A stretch of 9,456 bases of DNA, taken from Dehalococcoidia bacterium (GTDB taxonomy: Bacteria > Chloroflexota > Dehalococcoidia > GIF9 > AB-539-J10). The position numbers and the translations under genes are program-made. Within the stretch, counting starts at the first letter, position 1. Every line of letters begins with the position of its first letter. The notes under the pieces were generated by a model that saw only the letters and a program-made list of their open reading frames with translations, did no database searches and had not been told where the DNA came from. Positions 1 to 5,619 of this stretch are shown in pieces. Location of the stretch: assembly GCA_030606765.1 (NCBI GenBank), contig JAUWFX010000060.1, positions 1 through 9,456 of the forward strand, in the 5' to 3' direction.

Positions 1-611
1 ACCCCCACGCCCATGGCCCCGGCGGACTCGCTGAAGATGGTCACATTGTCCGGGTCCCCGCCGAAGCGCGAGATATTATCCCGCACCCATTCCAGCGCAA
101 AGACCTGGTCAAGCAGTCCCTCATTTCCTGTAGCTGGTATCTTGCCTTTTGTGACTTCATTTAGATTAAGGAAACCCAATACGCCCAGTCGATAATTAAT
201 AGTCACTACCACCACATCACCGCGTGTAGACAGAGCCCGCCCATTGTAGATCAACCACGAGCCGGCACCGGTGGTGAAGAAGCCGCCATGGACCCAGACC
301 ATAACCGGGCGCTTAGCACCATCCAGTCCGGGAGTCCAGATATTGAGGTAAAGACAGTCTTCGCTTTGGGGCTGTTTCTCCGGTGGTTCCAGAAACTGGA
401 TCTCCATGGGCGCCTGTGGGGCGGTGGGGGCAAACTCCTTCGCCGGCCTAACTCCGCCCCAGGGTTCGGGAGGCCCAGGCGGCAACCAGCGGCGCTCGCC
501 TACTGGCGGTGCCGCATAAGGTATGCCACGAAAAATGTATAGACCTTTTCTGAAAACACCTTCGATTTTGCCTGAGGTAGTCTCGACAACTGCTGTTGAA
601 GCCTCACCCAT
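1..611 (-). CDS. Type B carboxylesterase, N-terminal 203 residues (runs off the left edge)
   Basis: Alpha/beta-hydrolase of the carboxylesterase type B / para-nitrobenzyl esterase family, expected to hydrolyse carboxylic esters. I translated the minus strand from 611; it stays open to the window edge, so the C-terminal half with the catalytic Glu/Asp and His is outside. Family landmarks appear in order: FRGIPYAAPP (28-36 region), SEDCLYLNIWTP (83-94), VMVWVHGGFF with the oxyanion-hole glycines (103-112), INYRLGVLGF (138-147), and GLLDQ...ALEWVRDNISRFGGDP (165-187). The nucleophile is Ser196 in FSESAGA; the family normally has GESAG, so the first elbow residue is Ser (AGC codon) instead of Gly. 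No signal peptide is visible, suggesting a cytoplasmic enzyme. Start 611 is chosen because an in-frame ATG at 662 lies inside the promoter spacer. The gene is divergent from the acyl-CoA dehydrogenase. Confidence 0.92.
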   Translation of the reverse strand, partial: MGEASTAVVETTSGKIEGVFRKGLYIFRGIPYAAPPVGERRWLPPGPPEPWGGVRPAKEFAPTAPQAPMEIQFLEPPEKQPQSEDCLYLNIWTPGLDGAKRPVMVWVHGGFFTTGAGSWLIYNGRALSTRGDVVVVTINYRLGVLGFLNLNEVTKGKIPATGNEGLLDQVFALEWVRDNISRFGGDPDNVTIFSESAGAMGVG

Positions 612-639
612 AGCTTTTCTTGACTTAAAGGCGGACTGA

Positions 640-668
640 ATTATAATAACTTTCACCTCCATCGTCAA
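640..668 (-). promoter_or_regulatory. Sigma-70-type promoter of the carboxylesterase
   Basis: On the minus strand, TTGACG (668-663) is followed by a 17-nt spacer and TATAAT (645-640), matching 11 of 12 consensus positions. Transcription should begin near 633, giving a leader of about 22 nt before the ATG at 611. The leader has only a weak AAGAAAAG-like ribosome site. The promoter position argues against the in-frame upstream ATG at 662, although a GGAGG-like string lies near it. Confidence 0.7.
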
Positions 669-701
669 ACACTACCCCTTTTTTTTAGATAATTTGCCAC
701 G

Positions 702-710
702 TGCTATACT
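702..710 (+). promoter_or_regulatory. Extended -10 promoter of the acyl-CoA dehydrogenase operon
   Basis: TGCTATACT fits the extended -10 pattern (TGnTATAAT) with the hexamer at 705-710. At the 17-nt spacing the -35 position reads only TTTTTA (682-687), which is weak, as is common for extended -10 promoters. The expected start is near 717, leaving a leader of about 87 nt. It is arranged back to back with the esterase promoter at 640-668. Confidence 0.5.
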
Positions 711-732
711 ATTGGCCAGGATTCTGGAAAAA

Positions 733-758
733 ACTAAACGATGACTGTGTCGGTTAGT
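733..758. repeat. Imperfect inverted repeat in the leader of the acyl-CoA dehydrogenase
   Basis: ACTAAACG (733-740) and CGGTTAGT (751-758) are inverted copies with one mismatch, separated by 10 nt. A smaller inverted repeat, CCAG-gatt-CTGG, lies at 716-727, close to the predicted transcription start. These could be a repressor operator or RNA hairpins. I recognise no specific regulator site or riboswitch class. Confidence 0.35.
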
Positions 759-790
759 CCGGGATCATAACACCCGCCTATTAAAGCTAA

Positions 791-798
791 AAAGGAGG
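791..798 (+). promoter_or_regulatory. Strong ribosome binding site for the acyl-CoA dehydrogenase
   Basis: AAAGGAGG ends 5 nt before the ATG at 804. It is the strongest Shine-Dalgarno sequence in the window and fixes the start. Confidence 0.85.
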
Positions 799-803
799 AT
801 GCA

Positions 804-2063
804 ATGTTAGAGGTATTTTTAACCGAAGAGCGCAAAAAGTTCAGACAAGAGGTTCAGGACCTGGTCAAGAGCATACCACGGCAGCTTATACTGGACATGG
901 ACGCCGATAAAATCGAGTTCCCCTACGAATTTGTCAGGGAAGCCGGCAGGAGAAACCTGCTAGGCATCAGGTTCCCCAAGAAATATGGCGGCAGAGACCT
1001 GAAATGGGTGGATGAACTCATCGCAGTGGGAGAGGTCAATAAGCTCGGGGTGCCTTTTGCCTGTCTCGTCTCAGTCACCTCCATCGTTGGAGAAGGCTTA
1101 AACGTGTTTGGGACCGAGGCCCAAAAGAAGAAGTACCTCAAACCATTAATCGCCGGCACACAATGGGCTGGCGAGGCACTCACCGAGCCAAGAGGCGGCT
1201 CTGATTTCTTCGGTGCCACCACCGTGGCTCGCAAGAAAGGAAATCACTATTACCTTACCGGACAGAAGCGCTTTGTCGTCGGCTCTGAAGGCGCCGATTT
1301 CTTTCTTGTATTCGCCGTCACCAACCCGGGAGCCGGCCGCGACTCACTCAGCGCCTTCATCGTTGAGAGGGATATGGGCGTGGAGGTAAAGCATGTCTAC
1401 GGCTTGATGGGCTGTCGCGGTACAGGCACAGGAAGATTAGTCTTCCGCGATGTGCCGGTGCCAGAGGAGAATCTGCTGGGGAAAGAGAACGAAGGGGCAA
1501 AGGTATTCTATAAATTGATGGTGCCGGAAAGGCTTCTCGGTGGCGGGGTGGGTGGCTCCAGAGCTATTCTGGAATTGGCTGCCCGGTATGCCAACAAACG
1601 GAAGGCCTTCGGCCAGACCATAAGGAATTTTGAAGGAGTGAGCTTCAAGATAGCCGACTGCGTCACCAAGCTCGATGCTGTCAGCGCTCTGGCATACGCC
1701 GTGGCTAAAACCATCGACGATGGAGTAGGTACTCCGGCTTATCAAAGGAGACTGGTGTCAGAGGTGAAGAAACTGGCTACCCAGACACATTGGGAAGTGG
1801 TGAATGATGCCATGCAGATTCTCGGCGGCATTGGGTATACTCACGTCTACCCGGTGGAACGGGCACTCCGGGAAGCCAGACTTATCATGATCTGGACCGG
1901 TAGCAACGAAATCATGAACTTAATAATCCAGCATGAATACTATAAGGAAATTCTGGCTAAAGGAATCGAGGGCAGAGATATTGAAGCCGACGTTCCTCTC
2001 ACCCCAGCAGAGCTCGCGGAGGAAAGGATTTACGAATCAGAACCCCTAACTGCTGCCCCATAA
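804..2063 (+). CDS. Acyl-CoA dehydrogenase (FAD-dependent, LCAD/isovaleryl-type active site)
   Basis: A 419-residue flavoprotein that should oxidise an acyl-CoA to its trans-2-enoyl-CoA and pass electrons to an electron-transfer flavoprotein. The three-part fold is complete: an N-terminal helical domain (about 1-120), a middle beta domain with GEALTEPRGGSD (123-134) and GQKRFVVG (153-160), and a C-terminal helical domain with RYANKRKAFGQ (261-271) and QILGGIGYTHVYPVERALREA (338-358). At the position of the usual MCAD catalytic Glu, in the I-Y-E-G-T motif, it has Thr365 (IWTGSNEIM). Instead VPERLL carries Glu242 where LCAD and isovaleryl-CoA dehydrogenase place their base, so Glu242 is the probable catalytic residue. 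The substrate cannot be told from sequence. It is the first gene of an operon, 29 nt ahead of a nitroreductase-family gene. Confidence 0.96.
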   Translation: MLEVFLTEERKKFRQEVQDLVKSIPRQLILDMDADKIEFPYEFVREAGRRNLLGIRFPKKYGGRDLKWVDELIAVGEVNKLGVPFACLVSVTSIVGEGLNVFGTEAQKKKYLKPLIAGTQWAGEALTEPRGGSDFFGATTVARKKGNHYYLTGQKRFVVGSEGADFFLVFAVTNPGAGRDSLSAFIVERDMGVEVKHVYGLMGCRGTGTGRLVFRDVPVPEENLLGKENEGAKVFYKLMVPERLLGGGVGGSRAILELAARYANKRKAFGQTIRNFEGVSFKIADCVTKLDAVSALAYAVAKTIDDGVGTPAYQRRLVSEVKKLATQTHWEVVNDAMQILGGIGYTHVYPVERALREARLIMIWTGSNEIMNLIIQHEYYKEILAKGIEGRDIEADVPLTPAELAEERIYESEPLTAAP

Positions 2064-2078
2064 TATTACTGTCACGAG

Positions 2079-2085
2079 AAAGGAG
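2079..2085 (+). promoter_or_regulatory. Ribosome binding site of the nitroreductase-family gene
   Basis: AAAGGAG lies 7 nt before the ATG at 2093, in the 29-nt gap after the dehydrogenase stop. No separate promoter is visible in the gap, so the two genes are probably co-transcribed. Confidence 0.8.
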
Positions 2086-2092
2086 CAAATTT

Positions 2093-2767
2093 ATGGATAT
2101 CATCGAAGCCGTGAAAAAGCGTAAGAGTATCAGGGGTTACAAACCTGACCCTGTGCCTAAAGAGGTTTTGGAGCAAATACTGGAATTGGCCAGCCATGCC
2201 CCATCCGCTATGAACACACAACCCTGGGAGTTCATTGTGCTCACTGGTGAGATTTTGGAAAATGTAAGACGGAGCAACGTTGAGCTGCTCCACTCCGGAG
2301 CGCCGCTTAACCCCGAGCACGTGGTTACAAGCTGGCCGAGGGAGAGCATTTACCGCCAGCGCCAGGTAAACCTCGCTAAGCAGCTTTTCCAGCTTATGGA
2401 CATACCCAGGGAGGACAAGGAGAAAAGGGCAAAATGGCTGGAGCGCGGATTTCGTTACTTCGATACGCCGGCGGCGATCATCCTGTTCACTGATCGCTGT
2501 CTGAGCGAAAGTGGGCCACTGCTCGACATGGGCGCTTTGATACAGACCATCTGTCTTACCGCGCTGCACTTCGGCCTGGGGACCTGCATCGAAGACCAGG
2601 GAACGATGTATCCCGATGTGTTAAGAAAATACGCCCACATACCGGAGTCCAAGCGGATAATAATGTCTATCGCTATTGGCTACCCTGACTGGGATTTCCC
2701 TGCGAACAAAGTGGAAAGTGAGCGGGAGCCTATAAAAAACGTCACTACCTGGCTCGGTTTCGACTAA
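2093..2767 (+). CDS. Nitroreductase-family FMN oxidoreductase
   Basis: A 224-residue protein of the nitroreductase superfamily: homodimeric flavoenzymes that bind FMN and use NAD(P)H to reduce nitro compounds, quinones, enones or other acceptors. FMN-site motifs: KRKSIRGY (9-16, phosphate contact), HAPSAMNTQPWEF (36-48), DMGALIQTICLTALHFGLGTC (145-165) and AIGYPDWDFPANK (194-206). A helical insert of about 50 residues (roughly 70-120, rich in charged residues) separates the first motifs from the core, making it longer than minimal family members. The C-terminal REPIKNVTTW matches the family's usual tail. As second gene after an acyl-CoA dehydrogenase it may reduce a metabolite of the same pathway, but that is inferred from position only. 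The true substrate is unknown. Confidence 0.94.
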   Translation: MDIIEAVKKRKSIRGYKPDPVPKEVLEQILELASHAPSAMNTQPWEFIVLTGEILENVRRSNVELLHSGAPLNPEHVVTSWPRESIYRQRQVNLAKQLFQLMDIPREDKEKRAKWLERGFRYFDTPAAIILFTDRCLSESGPLLDMGALIQTICLTALHFGLGTCIEDQGTMYPDVLRKYAHIPESKRIIMSIAIGYPDWDFPANKVESEREPIKNVTTWLGFD

Positions 2768-2812
2768 GCATCCATTTCACAGGTGCTTGGCAAGCTCAAA
2801 TAATTCCTTTGA

Positions 2813-2980
2813 GATTGCTTCGTCGCCTTTATCTCCGCCAGGCATTCTTCAGCATGGCGCCGGGAAGTGATGGGCAGAGGCAAGGTGTATGATGCTGCTT
2901 TTAGCAAGTGTGGCATAATTCGGGCATCCGATGCTGTTTTGGCTATTATCCTAGATTGTGTGGAAATGCTTGCAGAATAA
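2813..2980 (+). pseudogene. Remnant of an ADP-forming acyl-CoA synthetase (CoA-ligase region)
   Basis: Between the nitroreductase and fmt, one plus-strand frame runs from just after a TGA at 2810-2812 to a TAA at 2978-2980. Its end reads GKVYDAAFSKCGIIRASD, which resembles from memory the conserved (S)DxVYDAAFRQAGVIRxD segment of NDP-forming acetyl/acyl-CoA synthetases. Upstream, VAFISARHSSA resembles the preceding V-A-L-K-(S/A)-G-R motif, while the intervening S-H-T-G-x-L-A-G loop is missing or scrambled. No strong start or ribosome site precedes it, and both the N-terminal CoA-binding domain and the ATP-grasp part are absent. I read this as a decayed fragment. The similarity is from memory over a short stretch, so confidence is moderate. 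Confidence 0.45.
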
Positions 2981-2995
2981 TGCTGGCAAGGGAAG

Positions 2996-3940
2996 CTACC
3001 TTCGCCCCAGAACGCAACCCATAAAATCTCTTTTCCCACGGACAAAATCATTTGCCGATATCGCGCGCCTTCCTTCTAACTGAACCTGGCAAAGCCCTAA
3101 AATACCCTGCCCAGTTACCACCCCAACTCCAGGTGACTCTGCCAAGGCGACTACTTCCCCTATCTCCCCATCTGCTACGTCGCCAAAAGGAATAGCTCTA
3201 TGGATTTTTAGTCGTTTCCCCTGATACCAAGTATAGCAGCTTGGCCAGGGATTGTACGCCCTTACCCTCCGCCAAAGCTCGAGCGTGGAAAGGTGCCAAT
3301 CAATCTCGGCATCTTTGCTAGTTATCAATTTACTACAAGTAGCCTGAGACTCGTCTTGAGCTTGTGGTCTAAGTTCGCCCCCAAGCCATTTGGGCAAGGT
3401 CTCCAGCAAAAGCTTGGCTCCTACATCAGCCAGCGTGGAGCTAAGCGAGCCGGTGGTATTCATAAAGGAAATCCCCGCTTTCTCCTGAGCTAAAATCGGC
3501 CCGGTATCCAGTCCAGCGTCCATTATCATCATGGTAACACCAGTAAGTTCATCTCCGCAGAGAATGGTATTAGCGACCGGAGACGGACCTCGGTGTCGTG
3601 GCAATAATGAGGGATGAACGTTAAGACAGGCAAATTTGGGCAAGGAAAGCACTTCTGGGGGAAGAATAGCACCGAAGGCTGCCACAATGATTAGCTCAGG
3701 CTGAAAGCTGGCCAGCTTCTCCACCACCTCGCTTGATTTAAAAGTCTCTGGTTGAATAACTGGTATTTGTCGCTTCAGAGCCAGCTTTTTCACCGGAGGA
3801 AAAACAACCGGGCGCCCCCTGCCAGCCGGCTTATCGGGCTGAGTATACACAGCAAGCACCGGGTAGGAACCCTGGAGCAAAGACTCCAATATGGTCACAG
3901 CAAATTGCGGAGTGCCCATAAAAACAGTGCGCACTTTCAT
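2996..3940 (-). CDS. fmt: Methionyl-tRNA formyltransferase
   Basis: Transfers a formyl group from 10-formyltetrahydrofolate to methionyl-initiator tRNA in the cytoplasm, preparing it for translation initiation. With start 3940 it has 314 residues, the usual size. The Rossmann-type catalytic domain shows VFMGTPQFA (6-14), TQPDKPAGRGR (33-43), the active-site residues Asn107 and His109 in LNVHPSLLPRHRG (106-118), and Asp145 in MDAGLDTGPI (140-149). The C-terminal OB-fold domain contains EIDW (212-215) and RAYNPWPSCYTW (227-238). Start 3940 is chosen because MKVRTVFMGTP matches the family N-terminus; in-frame ATGs at 3970 and 3982 would add 10 or 14 atypical residues. None of the starts has a convincing ribosome site. 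It is divergent from dnaA. Confidence 0.96.
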   Translation of the reverse strand: MKVRTVFMGTPQFAVTILESLLQGSYPVLAVYTQPDKPAGRGRPVVFPPVKKLALKRQIPVIQPETFKSSEVVEKLASFQPELIIVAAFGAILPPEVLSLPKFACLNVHPSLLPRHRGPSPVANTILCGDELTGVTMMIMDAGLDTGPILAQEKAGISFMNTTGSLSSTLADVGAKLLLETLPKWLGGELRPQAQDESQATCSKLITSKDAEIDWHLSTLELWRRVRAYNPWPSCYTWYQGKRLKIHRAIPFGDVADGEIGEVVALAESPGVGVVTGQGILGLCQVQLEGRRAISANDFVRGKRDFMGCVLGRR

Positions 3941-3949
3941 AGCAAAACT

Positions 3950-3978
3950 ATTTTCAATTAATTTTTTCATTATGTCAA
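3950..3978 (-). promoter_or_regulatory. Candidate fmt promoter giving a near-leaderless mRNA
   Basis: On the minus strand a perfect TTGACA (3978-3973) is followed by 17 nt and GAAAAT (3955-3950), 4 of 6 matches to the -10 consensus. Transcription would start near 3943, only about 3 nt before the ATG at 3940, which would fit the lack of a Shine-Dalgarno sequence there. The weak -10 keeps this tentative. Confidence 0.35.
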
Positions 3979-4015
3979 ACATTGCCTAGCGAAGATTTGA
4001 GAAAACTTGATATTC

Positions 4016-4021
4016 TATAAT
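4016..4021 (+). promoter_or_regulatory. Candidate -10 element for dnaA
   Basis: A perfect TATAAT lies about 85 nt before the proposed dnaA start, in the 165-bp fmt-dnaA divergent region. No acceptable -35 hexamer is at 16-18 nt, so only the -10 element is proposed. The rest of the region is A+T-rich with no perfect DnaA box, so I see no clear autoregulatory site. Confidence 0.3.
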
Positions 4022-4096
4022 TGGTAAGTTCTTAAATTATTAACCGCGTCTTACTACTCTTTTCAGCTATCTTTGTGGCTGAGCAGCGTTGGGATT

Positions 4097-4100
4097 GAGG
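4097..4100 (+). promoter_or_regulatory. Ribosome binding site that sets the dnaA start at TTG 4106
   Basis: GAGG (within TTGAGGAT) is 5 nt before the TTG at 4106. The reading frame is open upstream to a TAA at 4025, but contains no ATG, and the other in-frame TTG at 4073 has no ribosome site. The resulting N-terminus MEPAKEIWKSAL matches DnaA domain I. Confidence 0.6.
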
Positions 4101-4105
4101 ATAGA

Positions 4106-5461
4106 TTGGAACCAGCGAAAGAAATTTGGAAGAGCGCCCTAGGCAAGCTTCAGATTCAGGTCAGCAAGGCAAATTATACTACCTGGCTTGGCAATAGCCA
4201 GGGTCTAAGCTGCCAGGATAGTATCTTTGTCGTCAGTGTCCCTAACATTTTTGTCGCTGAATGGTTATCCAAGCGCCTTTATCCTCTGGTAAGGAAGACC
4301 TTAGTTGATATTATGGGGAAGGATGTCGATGTCCAATTCATGGTCCACAATCGCGAACAATTATCAGCTAGCCCTTTGGCTAATCAAACCGATGGCGGGA
4401 CAAGCAGCAAAGCTACACAGTATAGATTAAATCCAAGGTATACCTTTGATAACTTTGTTGTCAGCGATTCTAACCGTTTAGCTTATGCTGCCGCTGTAGA
4501 AGTAGCTGAAAATCCAGGAAGCAGTTATAACCCTCTTTTCATTCACAGCAGCACCGGGCAGGGTAAGACTCATTTACTACATGCTATCGGGCACTTAACG
4601 ACAAACAATGGGCTACAAGCGGCCTATATTACCGCGGAACAATTCGCCAATGAATTTGTATTAGCTGTGCGCGAAAACCAAGTTGACAAGTTCCGCAGCA
4701 AATTCAGAAGTATCCATATCCTTCTATTTGACGATGTTCACTTCCTGATAGACAAGAAACAAACCTTACAATGTTTCTTCCACACCTTCAACGAGTTGTA
4801 CAGCAATAACCGTCAAATTGTCATCACCACTGACCGTGCTCCCAAGGACATGCACCCACTTAGCAGCAAGCTAAAATCACGACTTGAAGGGGGTCTTGTT
4901 GTTGACATACAACCACCTGACTTTGAAACACGCCTGAATATCTTACGGGCTAAAGCAGAAACAACGATGACCTCAGACCTGGAAGGGGTGCTGCACATTG
5001 TAGCGGAGAAAGTATGCGAGAATGTCCGCCAGCTTGAAGGTGCTTTGGTATATCTCACTGCCCACGCTAAATTAAGTGGAACCAAGATCACTGCCGAAAC
5101 AATCAACAAGTTATTAACAAGCACGACCCGTAAACAAGACATAAAGCTGCTCTTACAGGCGGTAGCGGACCATTTCAGCCTTTCAGTAGAAGAGCTAATC
5201 AACAAGAAAAGAGATAGAAAAACTACATTGGGCCGACACGTGGCCATCTATCTTATGCGCGAAGGATACAACTACTCTCTAACCGAAATCGGCAAAGAAT
5301 TAGGTGGCAGAAACCATGCCACAATCCTTCACGGCTACGAAAAAATAGCTAGCGAATTGAGCATTAATCCCAACCTTTCTAACCAAATTGCGGAAATCAA
5401 AGAGAAAATTAGTTCACAGAAATCACAGAGGGGTTATAGAGAGGCATACCAAGCTGTGTAG
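4106..5461 (+). CDS. dnaA: Chromosomal replication initiator protein DnaA
   Basis: AAA+ ATPase that binds DnaA boxes, melts the origin and loads the replicative helicase. With the TTG start it has 451 residues, a typical length. Domain I is about 1-80 (EIWKSAL...YTTWL), a short linker is about 85-108, and domain III begins at RYTFDNFVV (111-119). Walker A is SSTGQGKT (148-155), where most DnaA proteins have GGxGxGKT, so the first two glycines are Ser. Walker B is ILLFDD (205-210), the arginine finger Arg259 lies in KSRLEGGL, and sensor II Arg308 in NVRQLEGAL. Domain IV has LGRHVAIYLMREGYNYSLTEIG (375-396) and the signature GGRNHATILH (400-409), where the usual DHTT is NHAT. The candidate oriC and obg follow directly. 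Confidence 0.97.
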   Translation: MEPAKEIWKSALGKLQIQVSKANYTTWLGNSQGLSCQDSIFVVSVPNIFVAEWLSKRLYPLVRKTLVDIMGKDVDVQFMVHNREQLSASPLANQTDGGTSSKATQYRLNPRYTFDNFVVSDSNRLAYAAAVEVAENPGSSYNPLFIHSSTGQGKTHLLHAIGHLTTNNGLQAAYITAEQFANEFVLAVRENQVDKFRSKFRSIHILLFDDVHFLIDKKQTLQCFFHTFNELYSNNRQIVITTDRAPKDMHPLSSKLKSRLEGGLVVDIQPPDFETRLNILRAKAETTMTSDLEGVLHIVAEKVCENVRQLEGALVYLTAHAKLSGTKITAETINKLLTSTTRKQDIKLLLQAVADHFSLSVEELINKKRDRKTTLGRHVAIYLMREGYNYSLTEIGKELGGRNHATILHGYEKIASELSINPNLSNQIAEIKEKISSQKSQRGYREAYQAV

Positions 5462-5619
5462 AACTATTACTAATTTGTGGATAAATTGTTGCTTATCCCG
5501 CCCACATTGCCCTCTGAGATCTGCCCTCCCGCACTGTTTACTTATCTCACAACAACATTGCTTATAATAATTAGTAATTATCTATTAATATAACTAAGCT
5601 TATGTTAGGTTATTAACTC
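5462..5619. other. oriC: Candidate chromosomal origin (oriC) between dnaA and obg
   Basis: This 158-bp gene-free stretch holds a perfect DnaA box, TTATCCACA on the minus strand (TGTGGATAA at 5476-5484), 15 nt after the dnaA stop. TTGCTTAT occurs twice in direct orientation (5489-5496 and 5558-5565). The right end is very A+T-rich: 49 of the 60 bases from 5561 to 5620 are A or T, including TAATTA-G-TAATTA (5568-5580), which suits a DNA unwinding element. I find only one perfect box; another TTATC-like site (5542-5551) fits only with an inserted base. Position beside dnaA fits many bacteria. A TATAAT at 5563-5568 could also serve obg as a -10 element. Confidence 0.45.
5476..5484 (-). promoter_or_regulatory. 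Perfect DnaA box
   Basis: TTATCCACA on the minus strand matches the consensus TTATNCACA at all positions. It is immediately downstream of dnaA and is the only perfect box I found by eye in the intergenic regions. Confidence 0.65.

Noticed and set aside
463..483. Similarity of GGGTTCGGGAGGCCCA in the esterase to GGGTTCGGGAAGCCCA near 7374
   Set aside because: The match is about 16-20 bases with mismatches, one copy is explained by coding sequence, and no further copies were seen, so chance is likely.
660..662. In-frame ATG at 662 as an upstream start for the esterase
   Set aside because: It lies within the spacer of the near-consensus promoter at 640-668, so it would not be transcribed, and the extra 17 residues do not match the family N-terminus.
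2969..2990. CTTGC...GCAAG hairpin between the remnant and fmt as a terminator
   Set aside because: The stem is only 5 bp with a 12-nt loop and no T-run on either strand.
2764..3051. 95-residue minus-strand frame overlapping the end of fmt
   Set aside because: It overlaps fmt in another frame, has no ribosome site or recognisable motif, and lies opposite the likely acyl-CoA synthetase remnant.
4813..5247. 144-residue minus-strand frame inside dnaA
   Set aside because: It is antisense to a conserved coding region and has low-complexity composition typical of a shadow frame.
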